Positions 25,145 through 35,631 of a DNA stretch of 64,000 bases are shown here, piece after piece. The notes beneath the pieces were generated by a model, which was given only the letters and a program-made list of their open reading frames with translations, was not told where the DNA came from and did no database searches. A program made the translations under genes and the position numbers. Position 1 is the stretch's first letter. Each line of letters opens with the position of its first letter. This DNA comes from Paenibacillus sp. FSL A5-0031 (GTDB taxonomy: Bacteria; Bacillota; Bacilli; Paenibacillales; Paenibacillaceae). The stretch covers positions 248,001 through 312,000 of the forward strand of contig NZ_MRTD01000004.1 in assembly GCF_001956295.1 (NCBI RefSeq), written 5' to 3'.

Positions 25145-26629
25145 TCAATTAAAAGCTGACGGAGATACACGATGCTTGGTCGCCTGCTCAAAGCCATAGG
25201 CTAGTTTAATTAAGGTAGGCTCGCTAAAGGCTGTACCAATAAAGGTGACCCCCTGCGGCCCCTTGGTCGTATAGCCGCCTTCGGCAATGATTCCCTTCTC
25301 CGCATAACCGCCAGGCACGGTAATGACCGGATAACCCGCTCTTGCGGCAAGATCATCGCCATCATCATTGCCTAGAAACAACAAAGCATCCAGTTGATGC
25401 CCCTGTAAAGCGAAGTCAATTCCATGCTTGCCTGCCAGCTCTTTATTTCTCAAAATACTATCGACATATTCCTGTTCGGTCAACGTTCCGCTCGTTTCCT
25501 CCGCCGACAGCAGCGTATCCTGCCCATATTTTAAAGCAATGTCTGCGTGCTCTTCGTTATAAGCAATTAGCTCCTTCAAGGAATGAACAGGAACCGATTC
25601 ATCCAGCTTGCCGAGGTAGTCATTGATATATTTTTTGAATTCATATCGCAGCACATGCCAATCCCAATCAACCTTCTCACACGGCAGCTCAACGGGATCG
25701 ATAATCGTCGCGCCAGCCTGTTTCAAAACCGCAATAGCCGACTCCATGATCGCAAGCCTGTCTTCGTCCAAATCTTTATAATAAAAGCGCGGAATTCCGA
25801 TCCTTGCTTGCTTTAAATAACTAGCATCAAGAAATGGCGTATAGTCGGATTGAGCTTGCTTTGCCCCATTTACCGTAACCGCATCTCGCTCATCGGCGCC
25901 TGCCAATGTTCCAAGAAGAATAGCCGCATCCGTTACCGTTCTAGTCATCGGACCTGCCGTATCCTGACTGTTTGTAATCGGTATAATGCCAGTTCGGCTT
26001 ACTAAGCCTATCGTTGGTTTAATTCCTACTAAGCTCGTTTGGCTTGCAGGGCTAATGATGGAGCCCGAAGTTTCCGTGCCAATTGCAGCAGCTGCCAAGT
26101 TGGCGGCAACCGCAGCGCCCGATCCCGAGCTTGAGCCTCCAATGAACAGCTCTCCCGGACCATATGGGTTAAGCACAAGGCCTCCTCTTGAGCTGTATCC
26201 CGCCCACATCGTGCCTGACATGAAATTAGCCCATTCTGTCATGTTCGCTTTGCCTAGCAGAACCGCTCCTGCGGCACGTAATTGCGAAGCAACAAAGGAA
26301 TCTTCCGCAGCATATGAATTCGCTAAAGCTACGGATCCCGCGCTTGTGTGCATATTGTCGTGTGTATCGATGTTGTCCTTGAGCAAAATCGGAATACCGT
26401 GCAGGCTGCCACGACTCCCTTTTTCTTGTCGCTCTTTATCTAAAGCTTTGGCAATCTCAATGGCATCGGGGTTCGTTTCCAAAATAGATCGAAGAACGCC
26501 ATCATAATTGCTGATTCGCTCCATATATAACTGGACCAACTCTTCTGAGCTTATCCATCCCTTTTCCATTGCTGATTGCATGCTTGTAATATCCGCTTCC
26601 ACAATCCATGTATCCTTATTCTCGATCAC
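25145..26629 (-). CDS. Amidase signature family enzyme
   Basis: Amidase-signature enzymes hydrolyse amide bonds with a Ser-cisSer-Lys triad. The lysine is in ILLKDNIDT (about residue 88). The glycine/serine loop is GGSSSGSGAAVAAN (about 169-182) and the nucleophilic serine is in GTETSGSI (about 193). The 494-residue protein lacks a signal peptide. GatA is unlikely because no gatB or gatC is adjacent; it more resembles standalone amidases. It starts at GTG 26629 behind AAGGGGAT. Confidence 0.9.
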   Translation of the reverse strand: MIENKDTWIVEADITSMQSAMEKGWISSEELVQLYMERISNYDGVLRSILETNPDAIEIAKALDKERQEKGSRGSLHGIPILLKDNIDTHDNMHTSAGSVALANSYAAEDSFVASQLRAAGAVLLGKANMTEWANFMSGTMWAGYSSRGGLVLNPYGPGELFIGGSSSGSGAAVAANLAAAAIGTETSGSIISPASQTSLVGIKPTIGLVSRTGIIPITNSQDTAGPMTRTVTDAAILLGTLAGADERDAVTVNGAKQAQSDYTPFLDASYLKQARIGIPRFYYKDLDEDRLAIMESAIAVLKQAGATIIDPVELPCEKVDWDWHVLRYEFKKYINDYLGKLDESVPVHSLKELIAYNEEHADIALKYGQDTLLSAEETSGTLTEQEYVDSILRNKELAGKHGIDFALQGHQLDALLFLGNDDGDDLAARAGYPVITVPGGYAEKGIIAEGGYTTKGPQGVTFIGTAFSEPTLIKLAYGFEQATKHRVSPSAFN

Positions 26630-26770
26630 TTGATCATCCCCTTAACGCCGCTTCTAATAACCTACAAACCTAATCATATCCATTATTAGAGCAGCTGTCA
26701 GCGTAGAGAATGAGTATAACTAAGCTTTCCGGCAGCAGCTGTTCGACTCAGATGGAATCGCTGCCTTCTG

Positions 26771-27739
26771 TTATCGTTCCACCTTTTGAGAAACACTTAT
26801 CGAAGATGTTCCCTTTCTTTTACCGAATGCCCCCATGTTCGTGCCCAGCACACCAACAAGGATAACTGCAGCGCCAATGAAATGGTAGTATGCCAGCTTC
26901 TCGCCGAGAAACACAAATCCACCGATAACAGAGACCAACGTAGCCAGATGATTAAATACGCTCACTTTAGACGCTTCAAGCTTGGATAAGGCGTAATTGC
27001 TGAGCAAGCTGGATACGAGCGAAGAGAGTACGCCCAAATATAATATCGATAGGAGGAACACTGGACTGGCAAATGGTTCAAAATAATGAGCAATCGTTCC
27101 TTTGGCGACATGTTGACTTATTGCGATAAAGTTAAATACAAGGAAGCCAATAGCCGTCATCATATACGTCATCGACATTACCTTCATGCGACCTGAGAGT
27201 CGCCTCGCTAGTACGCTGTAGCCTGCCAAGGAAAGAGCTGACAAAAGTATGAGCAAGGTGCCTTTTACATTAGAAATATCGATTGACGTCCCCTTCATGA
27301 CAAAGATGAATATAACCCCAACAACGGAGAGCAGGGTCGATAGCTTCTGTACCTTAGTCGTCCGCTCCTTCAAGAAATACGCTGCGGCAATCATCGTGAA
27401 AATAGGCACTGTGGCATGAATAATGCCTGCTTCTGCGGAGGATGTAAACTGTAATCCATAGGCTTGGAAAGCAAAAAACATCGACGGATAAAAGACAGCT
27501 AGCGGAAGAATGCTTAGCATATCCCGTGCTTTAAGCTGCAGCTTGATCCAACCGAATAAGACTGGTATTGTTGCCGCAATAAAAGATATGGTGAAACGGT
27601 GGGCGAGACTGTCCAGCGGACTTGTAACCGTCAAGGCTAATTTCCCGAAAAGAAAAGAAAGCCCTACGATAGTGGAATAAACAATAATCGCTGTATACGC
27701 AAGCCGTTTCGACTTCAAATTATTGTGTGTTGTCATCAT
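26771..27739 (-). CDS. EamA/DMT-family transporter (drug/metabolite exporter)
   Basis: The 322-residue membrane protein has about ten helices in two EamA halves; the second begins near GTLLILLSALSLAGYSVLARR, and SSAEAGIIHATVPIFTMIAA is a characteristic segment of the first. EamA proteins export amino acids, cofactors or drugs. It is divergent from a MocR-type regulator 117 bp away, a common pairing in which the regulator controls the exporter. It starts at tandem ATGs behind AGGAGGTAGACC. Confidence 0.9.
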   Translation of the reverse strand: MMTTHNNLKSKRLAYTAIIVYSTIVGLSFLFGKLALTVTSPLDSLAHRFTISFIAATIPVLFGWIKLQLKARDMLSILPLAVFYPSMFFAFQAYGLQFTSSAEAGIIHATVPIFTMIAAAYFLKERTTKVQKLSTLLSVVGVIFIFVMKGTSIDISNVKGTLLILLSALSLAGYSVLARRLSGRMKVMSMTYMMTAIGFLVFNFIAISQHVAKGTIAHYFEPFASPVFLLSILYLGVLSSLVSSLLSNYALSKLEASKVSVFNHLATLVSVIGGFVFLGEKLAYYHFIGAAVILVGVLGTNMGAFGKRKGTSSISVSQKVER

Positions 27740-27816
27740 GGTCTACCTCCTAGTAACTGTTCGCTTTATATAGGTATCGTATCTCCAAAGCTGCACATGC
27801 TACAATATACAAAAAA

Positions 27817-27840
27817 GCCATCTGTATCGGTACAGATGGC
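27817..27840. promoter_or_regulatory. Perfect 10-bp inverted repeat between eamA-like and mocR-like genes
   Basis: GCCATCTGTA (27817-27826) and TACAGATGGC (27831-27840) flank TCGG. On the plus strand the hairpin abuts the AGGAGG of the regulator gene (27841). On the minus strand it is followed by TTTTTTG, so it could also terminate transcription toward the exporter. Possible roles: operator, translational hairpin or attenuator. Confidence 0.75.
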
Positions 27841-27856
27841 AGGAGGTACTGTTAAA

Positions 27857-29209
27857 ATGTACTTTTATTTAAAGCTCATGAATGAGCTGGAGGAGCTTAT
27901 TGCAAAGCAGCCCTATAAAGATGGGCAGAAGCTCCCTTCCATTCGAGCGCTGGCAGAGCAGTTCAATTGCAGCAAGAGCACAATTATTAAAGCTTTGGAT
28001 GAGCTGGAGAAACGCCATCTCATTTATGCGATGCCAAGAAGCGGCTATTTTGTTGTAAAAGGGATGAACGCCGCTCAAGATGAAGCAGCTCGCCTGCTCA
28101 ACTTTGCAGCATCGGCGCCCGATCCGGCATTGTTTCCTTATTTGGATTTTCAGCATTGCATTAATAAAGCAATCGATACTTACCAGAAGGACTTATTTGT
28201 TTATGGCACCGCCAAAGGAATGGATTCCTTAATTGATATCGTTCGCAAGCAATTGATGAGCTATCAGGTGTTTGCGCCAGAGCGCAATATATTTGTTGTC
28301 TCCGGGGTTCAACAGGCGCTGTCTCTGCTTGCATCTATGCCATTTCCGAGCGGCAAGCAGAAGGTGCTGATTGAGCAGCCAGGTTATCATCTGTTTATAG
28401 AGTATTTACAAACACGGCATATACCCGTAATCGGCATCGAACGTCGTTTCGCCGGCATTGATTTCAACAGGCTGGAGGAGATCTTTCGCACAGAGGACAT
28501 TAAGTTTTTTTATACGATGCCGCGGTTTCACAACCCGCTTGGCTGCTCCTATTCGAAGAAAGAGAAGCAGCTGCTCGCTAAGCTGGCCGCCAAATACGAT
28601 GTATATATCGTTGAAGACGACTTTCTAGCTGATTTCGAGCAAAACAGCAAAGCCGATCCGATCTATGCTTATAACGACTCCTCTCATGTCATCTATTTAA
28701 AGAGCTATTCCAAAATTATATTTCCCGGCCTGCGGATCGGTATTGCGGTCATTCCTGATTTACTTGCACAAGCGTTTCGACTATACAAAAAACAAGACGA
28801 CATCGACAGCTCCATGCTGTCGCAAGCCGCTCTTGAAATCTATTTGCGCAGCGGCATGTTCGAGCGTCATCGCGCCAAAATCCGCGGGAAATACTCGGCA
28901 AGGGCGAAGCTTCTCGATACGGCGCTTGCGAAGGAAGCTTCACGCAGCAAAGGTGCCTTCACCTATGAGCGATCCAAATATCCGATCGTTCATACTCATA
29001 TTTTGCTTCATGAGACCATTTCTGTCCCGCTTCTAATCAGCAAATTGCGCAAGGAGGACATACTGGTTGATGCCATGGATCGTGACTACTTGTCTACTTT
29101 TCAGAGGGCAAATCTATTGAAGCTTAATGTGACCAATGTGATTGAGGGGAACATTGAGAGCGGCATTGAACGGATCGGCAGTTTGATAGCCCAATCCGCT
29201 CGCCTATAA
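27857..29209 (+). CDS. MocR/PdxR-type transcription regulator (GntR HTH plus aminotransferase domain)
   Basis: The 450-residue protein has an N-terminal GntR-type winged helix (about 1-70, KLPSIRALAEQFNCSKSTII) fused to a fold-type I aminotransferase domain. The expected PLP lysine is K286 in LKSYSKIIFPGLRIG, and the PLP-contacting Asp is in VYIVEDDFLADFE. MocR proteins use PLP or an aminated ligand to control vitamin B6, GABA or exporter genes. The start follows AGGAGG at 10 nt; the longer upstream frame overlaps the exporter start and is not supported. Likely target: the divergent EamA exporter. Its stop lies only 3 bp from the convergent rocA stop. Confidence 0.9.
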   Translation: MYFYLKLMNELEELIAKQPYKDGQKLPSIRALAEQFNCSKSTIIKALDELEKRHLIYAMPRSGYFVVKGMNAAQDEAARLLNFAASAPDPALFPYLDFQHCINKAIDTYQKDLFVYGTAKGMDSLIDIVRKQLMSYQVFAPERNIFVVSGVQQALSLLASMPFPSGKQKVLIEQPGYHLFIEYLQTRHIPVIGIERRFAGIDFNRLEEIFRTEDIKFFYTMPRFHNPLGCSYSKKEKQLLAKLAAKYDVYIVEDDFLADFEQNSKADPIYAYNDSSHVIYLKSYSKIIFPGLRIGIAVIPDLLAQAFRLYKKQDDIDSSMLSQAALEIYLRSGMFERHRAKIRGKYSARAKLLDTALAKEASRSKGAFTYERSKYPIVHTHILLHETISVPLLISKLRKEDILVDAMDRDYLSTFQRANLLKLNVTNVIEGNIESGIERIGSLIAQSARL

Positions 29210-29212
29210 CGA

Positions 29213-30760
29213 TTAGAATTTTTCTGATACAACCTTCGCCTGCGTGAAGAGCAGCAAGTAATCACGCCCGCCAGCTTTCGAATCTGTACCTGACATATTA
29301 AATCCGCCAAAAGGATGGACGCCAACTAAGGCACCTGTACACTTGCGGTTAAAATAAAGATTGCCGACATGAAACTGCTCGCGGGCCTGCTCCAATCTGC
29401 TGCGGTTCCGCGAGATAACGGCACCCGTCAGCCCATAATCGGTGTTGTTCGCGATAGCAAGCGCTTCGTCAAAGCTGCCTGCTTTAATAAAAGCGAGTAC
29501 TGGCCCGAATATTTCCTCTTGCGCGATGCGGGCAAGCGGAGCGACATCCTTAATGATTGTAGGTTCAATGAAATAACCGCTGCTATCTCCAATTTTGCCG
29601 CCATGCACGATGATTCCTTCGCTGCGCCCAACCTCGATATATTTTAAAATACTCATGTAGGCTCGCTCGTCAATGACCGGTCCAACGTAAGTAGACTGCT
29701 CGCTTGCTTTCCCAAGCTTTAGCCGTTTTGTTCGTTCAACAACCTTGTCAATAACCTCGTCATAGACGAGTTCATGCACAACAGCACGCGAACAGGCCGA
29801 GCATTTCTGTCCAGCATAACCGAAAGCGGATGCTGTAATCGCATCGGCCGCCAGCTCAAGATCCGCCTCCGCATCAACAATAATCGTATCCTTGCCGCCC
29901 ATCTCTGCAACGATGCGTTTCAACCATTTCTGATCCGGCTGGCCGGTAGAGGCTTTCTCGTTAATACGCAGGCCAACCTCCCTTGACCCCGTAAAGCATA
30001 TAAAGCGGGTTAATGGATGCTCCACCAAAAAATCACCCACCTCATTTCCCGCGCCGGGCAAGAAATTCACAACACCGTCAGGCAGCCCTGCCTCCTCCAG
30101 CAGCTCAACAAATTTCGCCGCGATAACAGCCGTCGCGCTGGCCGGCTTTAATACTACCGTATTGCCGGCAACAACCGCCGCCATGGTCATACCAGCCATA
30201 ATCGCAAGCGGAAAATTCCATGGCGGAATTATAACGCCAACGCCAAGCGGGATATAGACTAGCTCATTATCCTCGCCTGCTGCAGCAACAATAGGCTGAC
30301 GCTCTGCAAGCCGTTCCATCTCCCGCCCATAATACTCCAAAAAATCGATGGCTTCGGCTGTGTCTCCGTCGGCCTCCGCCCAGCTCTTGCCCGCTTCATA
30401 AACGAGCCATGCAGAAAACTCGTGCTTACGCCTTCGCAGTAACGTCGCTGCTTTATACAATACTCTCGCCCTCGCAGAAGGCGTCACTTTCTTCCAATGC
30501 TCGAAAGCCTCTGCGGCGGCAAGTATGGCTTTATGCGCCAGCTCGGAATCCGCCTGTGAGACGATTCCTACAAGCTGCCCAACATCAGAGGGATTGATTG
30601 ATTTTCGCTTTTGAATCGTCTCGATGCGGTCAGCTCCAATCCTTAGAAAATACTCTTGGCCCAGCTCCAGTTCAACTTTGCGCAGCGCCTCCTGAAAATC
30701 ATTAATATGGTCGATTACCGAAAAATCGGTAAATGGTTCGTTCTGATATGGCTCTCGCAT
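29213..30760 (-). CDS. rocA: 1-pyrroline-5-carboxylate dehydrogenase
   Basis: RocA oxidises glutamate-gamma-semialdehyde (P5C) to glutamate with NAD, the last step of arginine, ornithine and proline breakdown. The 515-residue protein has aldehyde dehydrogenase motifs: [21 protein letters not shown], the catalytic Glu in VAEMGGKD and the catalytic Cys in [20 protein letters not shown] and [12 protein letters not shown] also match the RocA/PutC-type P5C enzymes. The start follows AGGAGG. It is last in the rocD-rocF-rocA cluster, 60 bp after rocF. Confidence 0.95.
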   Translation of the reverse strand: MREPYQNEPFTDFSVIDHINDFQEALRKVELELGQEYFLRIGADRIETIQKRKSINPSDVGQLVGIVSQADSELAHKAILAAAEAFEHWKKVTPSARARVLYKAATLLRRRKHEFSAWLVYEAGKSWAEADGDTAEAIDFLEYYGREMERLAERQPIVAAAGEDNELVYIPLGVGVIIPPWNFPLAIMAGMTMAAVVAGNTVVLKPASATAVIAAKFVELLEEAGLPDGVVNFLPGAGNEVGDFLVEHPLTRFICFTGSREVGLRINEKASTGQPDQKWLKRIVAEMGGKDTIIVDAEADLELAADAITASAFGYAGQKCSACSRAVVHELVYDEVIDKVVERTKRLKLGKASEQSTYVGPVIDERAYMSILKYIEVGRSEGIIVHGGKIGDSSGYFIEPTIIKDVAPLARIAQEEIFGPVLAFIKAGSFDEALAIANNTDYGLTGAVISRNRSRLEQAREQFHVGNLYFNRKCTGALVGVHPFGGFNMSGTDSKAGGRDYLLLFTQAKVVSEKF

Positions 30761-30820
30761 AGCTCAGTTCCTCCTGCTCATTCGAATCTTTGCTAGTCGC
30801 TTGAGGCGCTTTCTCCTGAT

Positions 30821-31723
30821 TCACAAAATCTGTTCGCCCAGCAGTGAGCCAATTAGCTCCACCGCAAGCTTAGCCGTCTGGTCATTATGGTCGAGGCTTG
30901 GATTAACTTCCACGACTTCGGCTGATGTGACCAGATCCGATTGATAAAGAAGCTCAAGTGCAAGATGCGCTTCACGGTAGCTGAGCCCGCCCCTGACAGG
31001 CGTGCCCGTACCCGGTGCCTCAACCGGATCAAGGCTATCAATGTCAAAGCTGACGTGGACGCCATCAGTCGTTTGCTTAAGCTGCTGTATTACCTTCTCC
31101 ATTACGCGTGCAATACCAAGGCGATCAATATCATGCATAGTATAACAAGCGATGCCTAGAGATCGGATATAGGCCTTCTCGCCGGAATCAAGCGATCTGG
31201 CTCCGACAATCGCGACATGCTCTGGCTTTATTTTGGGTGAAAATCCTCTTAAATTCGTTAACAATGGGATACCTCTGCCAAGGCTGATGCCCAGCGACAT
31301 TCCATGTATATTGCCCGATGGACTTGTATCCTCCGAATTCAAATCCGAATGCGCATCAAACCAAATGACTCCAAGATTTTTATAATGCTCGGCTAAGCCA
31401 GCAATCGTCCCAATGGAAATGCTATGATCTCCGCCTAGCACTAACGGGAATTCCCTTGCCGCAACGATCTCCGATACGCGCTCAGACAATCGGCTGGTCA
31501 CTTCGTGCACCTCAGATAAATGTTTGGCATTTACGGATTGAAGCGGCGGTATTGGAGTGATTAAGCCAATTTCGCCCGCTAACCGATGCGGGATGTGAAG
31601 CTCCGCCAGCATGCGGCTAAGCTCTGCCGCCTGCAATATATGCGCTGGACCAAGCTCCGCACCGGGATTCCCTGCCCCTTTCCCAAAAGGAACAGCAACG
31701 ATTGCCACCTGTTGAATGCTCAT
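30821..31723 (-). CDS. rocF: Arginase
   Basis: Arginase cleaves arginine to ornithine and urea with a two-manganese centre. The metal-binding motifs are visible as GGDHSISIGT, WFDAHSDLN (DAHxD) and SFDIDSLDP (DxD). At 300 residues it is typical of Bacillus RocF. The ATG at 31723 was chosen because AGGAG, inside the end of rocD, lies 10 nt upstream; a GTG at 31732 touches that site. It is 5 bp downstream of the rocD stop, so translation is coupled. Ornithine from this step feeds RocD. Confidence 0.95.
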   Translation of the reverse strand: MSIQQVAIVAVPFGKGAGNPGAELGPAHILQAAELSRMLAELHIPHRLAGEIGLITPIPPLQSVNAKHLSEVHEVTSRLSERVSEIVAAREFPLVLGGDHSISIGTIAGLAEHYKNLGVIWFDAHSDLNSEDTSPSGNIHGMSLGISLGRGIPLLTNLRGFSPKIKPEHVAIVGARSLDSGEKAYIRSLGIACYTMHDIDRLGIARVMEKVIQQLKQTTDGVHVSFDIDSLDPVEAPGTGTPVRGGLSYREAHLALELLYQSDLVTSAEVVEVNPSLDHNDQTAKLAVELIGSLLGEQIL

Positions 31724-31728
31724 CGCCG

Positions 31729-32940
31729 TCACGCTCCTGCCTGTATGCTATTCGCGAAGACCGTTTGAATTTGTTCGAAGGCAAAGTCGAGCTCCTCTTC
31801 CGTGATGATGAGCGGCGGTGCCAACCGAATGACATGCTCATGTGTTTCCTTGCACAGCAGCCCCAGCTCCATCAACTTCTCGCAATAAGGCCTTGCAGGC
31901 GTCGAAAGCACAATGGCGATGAACAATCCGCGTCCTCTAATTTCAGCAATGTCCGGATGGCGCAATGTAGCAAGCTTACTCAACAAATACTGCCCCAACA
32001 GCTGCGAGCGTTCCGCCAGCCCTTCCTCTTCGGTTACTTCAAGCGCTGCAATCGCAACATCGCAGCTAAGCGGATTTCCTCCAAAGGTTGAACCGTGAGA
32101 GCCCGGCTCGAATACATCCATAATGCTCCCGTTCGCGGCGATAGCCGATACAGGCATGACCCCTCCACCCAGCGCTTTCCCCATAATATAAATATCAGGA
32201 ATGACATTTTCCCAATCGCATGCAAATTTTCGTCCTGTACGCCCGAAGCCGGTTTGAATCTCATCTGCCACAAGCAGCACCTGCTGTTCTGCACATAGCT
32301 GAGCAACAGCAGCAAGAAATCCATCCGGAGGAATCCGAATGCCCGCCTCACCTTGAATTGGCTCAATCAATATCGCAGCGGTATTCGGCTGCATCACCGA
32401 CTTCACTGCCTCTAAATCGCCATATGGAACAACACGAAATCCAGGTGTAAAGGGGCCGTAACCTTGCTTATATTCCTCCGTTGAGGAGAAAGACGTCAGT
32501 GTCAGTGTTCTGCCATGGAAATTGCCCTCAAAAGCGATGATTTCAGCTTGATCATTCGGTATTTTCTTGACGCTGTAAGCCCAGCGACGTACAGCTTTGA
32601 TCGCCGTCTCAACTGCCTCTGCCCCTGTATTCATAGGAAGAATTCGTTCCTTGCCGGCATAGGCCGCCAGCTTCTCGCAAAACGCACCAAGTGCCTCATT
32701 ATGAAAAGCTCGTGATGTAATCGTGACCTTATCCGCCTGCTCCTTTAACGCTCTAATGATCCGAGGATGTCGATGCCCTTGATTCAATGCCGAATAAGCG
32801 CTCAACATATCCATGTAGCGCGCACCTTCTGAATCCTGCACCCATACGCCCTCTGCGCTGCTAATCACAATCGGCAGGGGATGATAATTATGGGCGCCAA
32901 ATCGCTCTGCCAGCTCAATATCCTTATTTGCCCTGTTCAT
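31729..32940 (-). CDS. rocD: Ornithine aminotransferase
   Basis: RocD converts ornithine and 2-oxoglutarate to glutamate-gamma-semialdehyde and glutamate using PLP. The 403-residue class III aminotransferase has [13 protein letters not shown], the PLP Asp in [15 protein letters not shown], and the Schiff-base lysine in [21 protein letters not shown] near the N-terminus is typical of ornithine enzymes. The ATG at 32940 follows GGAG at 6 nt. It is first in the rocD-rocF-rocA operon; the whole route from arginine to glutamate is encoded here. Confidence 0.95.
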   Translation of the reverse strand: MNRANKDIELAERFGAHNYHPLPIVISSAEGVWVQDSEGARYMDMLSAYSALNQGHRHPRIIRALKEQADKVTITSRAFHNEALGAFCEKLAAYAGKERILPMNTGAEAVETAIKAVRRWAYSVKKIPNDQAEIIAFEGNFHGRTLTLTSFSSTEEYKQGYGPFTPGFRVVPYGDLEAVKSVMQPNTAAILIEPIQGEAGIRIPPDGFLAAVAQLCAEQQVLLVADEIQTGFGRTGRKFACDWENVIPDIYIMGKALGGGVMPVSAIAANGSIMDVFEPGSHGSTFGGNPLSCDVAIAALEVTEEEGLAERSQLLGQYLLSKLATLRHPDIAEIRGRGLFIAIVLSTPARPYCEKLMELGLLCKETHEHVIRLAPPLIITEEELDFAFEQIQTVFANSIQAGA

Positions 32941-32961
32941 CACCTGCTCCTCTCTGCATGC

Positions 32962-32997
32962 ACCGCAAAAAATAGCTGTTTTTGAATTTTATGCGGT
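32962..32997. promoter_or_regulatory. Possible operator upstream of rocD
   Basis: ACCGCA (32962-32967) and TGCGGT (32992-32997) form a spaced inverted repeat flanking an A/T-rich core. No RocR/SigL-type -24/-12 promoter was seen. Role inferred from position only. Confidence 0.3.
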
Positions 32998-33109
32998 TAA
33001 GGGGTGACAAATAACAAAGGGAACCGAGGATAGGCAGAAAGTAACAATTTCACTTGTACAAATCCGCGAGGCTTGCTTTAATAATATTTGGGGGAAAGGG
33101 GGTTGAGTG

Positions 33110-33421
33110 ATGAAAAACAAAAAGGTTTTTCTTACAATGCTAATTAGCCAAATCTTGTTCGGAATGTTTACGATTGTTTGGCTTTTTGTCGCGTTAATGT
33201 CTGTTATGATGTTCGACTCGCCAGGTTCAGAAAATCTATTCTGGCCTGTGCTTTTATTTATTGTGATTTGGCTTTATCCGGTAGCTCTTATTTTGTCCAT
33301 TATTGCAAGCTGGGTGCTTTATCGGTTCAACAAAATGAAAATAGCGGTTACCATCGCAATGGTACCGCTCATTTGGGTGCTGCCTCTTATCGGTTTTTTA
33401 ATCTATGCCAATGTCAGCTAA
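33110..33421 (+). CDS. Small membrane protein, three helices
   Basis: The 103-residue protein has three hydrophobic segments (about 9-33, 45-69 and 77-101) with a basic loop YRFNKMK between the second and third. The start ATG at 33110 follows AGGGGG; a GTG just before it is also possible. It is divergent from rocD. No family recognised; likely an integral membrane protein of unknown role. Confidence 0.65.
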   Translation: MKNKKVFLTMLISQILFGMFTIVWLFVALMSVMMFDSPGSENLFWPVLLFIVIWLYPVALILSIIASWVLYRFNKMKIAVTIAMVPLIWVLPLIGFLIYANVS

Positions 33422-33500
33422 TCGATGACATGGCTAAAAAACGCTGCCAGCCCTGCTCCATACTGAATTATGTATTATAATTCAACTGCTAAAAGGCTGT

Positions 33501-33797
33501 TTATTCCTCCGGCTTGTCAAAATGCTCCTGACAAAACGCCAGTACCATCTTCTCTTCATCCTCTTCCAGCTCAAAATCAATATACTTATTGGAGGAAGTG
33601 GTTAGAAATTCATACTTTGCGATGCGGGCTGTATCCTCTTCGATCACATAAATGACACGGAGCGTCACGCCCTCATCATGATAAAGCTCATCATCATCCG
33701 CTACATCCAGATCAAGAATGAACTCATACCTCTTTCCTGACAAAATGCCAAACGGGTCCTTCATTAATTCAGCGCTATATTCTGTTACAGTAAACAT
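33501..33797 (-). CDS. DUF6509 family protein
   Basis: The 98-residue acidic protein begins MFTVTEYSAELMKDPFGILS and has GKRYEFILDLDV and a closing EEDEEKMVLAFCQEHF, the pattern of a small conserved Bacillaceae/Paenibacillaceae family (DUF6509) of unknown function. The ATG at 33797 follows AAGGAGCGG. Cytosolic; single gene. Confidence 0.75.
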   Translation of the reverse strand: MFTVTEYSAELMKDPFGILSGKRYEFILDLDVADDDELYHDEGVTLRVIYVIEEDTARIAKYEFLTTSSNKYIDFELEEDEEKMVLAFCQEHFDKPEE

Positions 33798-33834
33798 GTC
33801 ATCCGCTCCTTCTTCTCTAGTATAGCAAAACAAA

Positions 33835-33878
33835 AGCAGCCTGAAACTTGAAATCCAAGCTTCAGACTGCTATTTTTT
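33835..33878 (-). terminator. Terminator of ppaC (also T-rich on the plus strand)
   Basis: A 16-bp imperfect stem (33835-33850 with 33856-33871) around AAATC has T-rich sequence on both sides. It serves ppaC on the minus strand and could stop plus-strand transcripts as well. Confidence 0.85.
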
Positions 33879-33906
33879 TGGCAAACGGCTGCTGCCTCGC
33901 TATTTT

Positions 33907-34839
33907 TTACAGGCTGCTTAGCGTTTCTGTAAGAACAGGTACGATTTGCGATTTGCGGGAGACAACGCCTTTAAGTACCGCTTTATTGTCTACCAACGTT
34001 ACGTTGTAAGCTTTCTCAACCGCGTGGGCTTGAGCGCCAAGTGCAAGCGCTACGGAATCATTGTTCAAAATGTCCGTTACAACAAGCACAAACAGATCCA
34101 GACCTTTTGTTGCAATAATATCGTTAAGAGCTGCTTCCAGCTCAGCTTGGCGAGAAATAACATCGTTTGTATCAACCGCGTTTACTTGCGCAATTTCTAC
34201 TTTGTAGCTGCCCATTGCGAATTCTTTCGCATCTAGGGAAATCAGCTGTGCAATCGTTTTGTCGCTAAGATCCGCGCCTGCTTTAAGCATGTCCAGACCA
34301 TAGCTTTCTGCATTAACGCCAGCGATTTCAGCAAGCTCGCGAGCGGCTGCTACATCTTGCTCCGTGCAAGTTGGCGATTTGAACAGCAAGGAATCAGAAA
34401 TGATAGCAGACAGCATAAGGCCAGCAATTTCTTTGCGGATTTCAACGCCGTTCTCTTTGTACAATTTATTCAAAATCGTCGCTGTGCAGCCTACAGGCTC
34501 AGCGCGGAAATATACAGGGTGGCTTGTCTCGAAATTAGCAATACGGTGGTGATCGATTACTTCAAGTACACGTACGCTGTCGATATCGTTTGCGGATTGT
34601 TGACGCTCGTTATGATCGACCAAAATAACCGTGTCAGTCTCATCAGCAACATTCTCGATCAAACGAGGTGCTTGGATGCCGAAATAATCAAGTGCGTATT
34701 GTGTTTCGCCGTTAACGTCTCCAAGGCGAATCGCCTCAACGTCAGCACCTAGCTTTGTTTTTAGCTCAGCGTATGCGATCGCTGATGTAATCGTGTCGGT
34801 ATCCGGGTTTTTGTGCCCGAAAATAAGCGTTTTAGTCAT
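33907..34839 (-). CDS. ppaC: Manganese-dependent inorganic pyrophosphatase (family II)
   Basis: PpaC hydrolyses pyrophosphate released by biosynthesis, in the cytosol. The 310-residue protein has the DHH-family motifs: [11 protein letters not shown] (metal-binding His and Asp), ILVDHNE, the DHH motif in [10 protein letters not shown], and the C-terminal DHHA2 segment with [10 protein letters not shown]. Length and motif order match Bacillus family II enzymes. Single gene with its own terminator. Confidence 0.96.
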   Translation of the reverse strand: MTKTLIFGHKNPDTDTITSAIAYAELKTKLGADVEAIRLGDVNGETQYALDYFGIQAPRLIENVADETDTVILVDHNERQQSANDIDSVRVLEVIDHHRIANFETSHPVYFRAEPVGCTATILNKLYKENGVEIRKEIAGLMLSAIISDSLLFKSPTCTEQDVAAARELAEIAGVNAESYGLDMLKAGADLSDKTIAQLISLDAKEFAMGSYKVEIAQVNAVDTNDVISRQAELEAALNDIIATKGLDLFVLVVTDILNNDSVALALGAQAHAVEKAYNVTLVDNKAVLKGVVSRKSQIVPVLTETLSSL

Positions 34840-34975
34840 TTCGAGTACTCCTTAAAAGTTATTTTTCGGCTGGACCAAACAGTCATTAACGGCCCATGTC
34901 CTTTTGTAAATGCTATACTAAAAACCATTATAGCTTTAAGTGCTCTTTATTCCTATACCTTTACACTGAATTAAA

Positions 34976-35569
34976 TCAGAAAATTTGTGAATGTTGTATG
35001 TGCTTAAGTTTGTAGTAACTGTATTCCCTATTTTCAATAACGATATTGTTTTGAAATTCAAAACCGCATTTTAGGATCACTTTATTCGATGGTACGTTGC
35101 GTATCTGAGCGATAGCCACGAGCTCCTCGACATTCGTATTTTCAAATAAATAGTTAATTAATCCGTTTGCAGCTTGAGTCGTGTAACCCTTATTTCTATG
35201 ATCATTTGAAATTCCATAAAAAATCTCTCTGTTTGGCGGCGATATTTTATCCAATATTCCTGTCCCGCAAATACCGATAAATTCGCCAGTATCTCTGGAT
35301 ATTATACTCAGTCGCAGACGCAGCTCTCCAATATCGCCATCTTTGGATACCGCTTCTAAAAAACGCAGGTTTTCTGGTATTTCATAATGGTTGAACCAGT
35401 CTGTCCTTTGTTCCTTAGAAACATTCCAATCCAGCAAAAATTTATGAAAATGAGGCTGCCAAGTGAGATTATGCAGAGCATCTAAATCCTCGACCTGATA
35501 CTCTCTCAAAATAATATCTTTGCACGCTATAGTTAAAATGCTATTGCCTGTATTTTGTGAATGACTCAT
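34976..35569 (-). CDS. GNAT N-acetyltransferase (RimJ/RimL-like) behind a leader attenuator
   Basis: The 197-residue protein has the GNAT acyl-CoA pattern: IILREYQVEDLDALHNL, then the beta-4/alpha-3 segment FYGISNDHRNKGYTTQAANG with a degenerate Q/R-x-x-G-x loop, and the late NVPSNKVILKCGFEFQ. Members acetylate ribosomal protein N-termini or small molecules including drugs. The start follows AGGAGG. Upstream are a good promoter, a 5-codon ORF and a terminator (35632-35663), the layout of drug-inducible resistance genes, so an antibiotic substrate is plausible but inferred. Confidence 0.82.
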   Translation of the reverse strand: MSHSQNTGNSILTIACKDIILREYQVEDLDALHNLTWQPHFHKFLLDWNVSKEQRTDWFNHYEIPENLRFLEAVSKDGDIGELRLRLSIISRDTGEFIGICGTGILDKISPPNREIFYGISNDHRNKGYTTQAANGLINYLFENTNVEELVAIAQIRNVPSNKVILKCGFEFQNNIVIENREYSYYKLKHIQHSQIF

Positions 35570-35631
35570 CGATATCCTCCTAATGTATAGAAGGAATACA
35601 AAGCAGAATATAGAGAAGCATCATAAATCAC

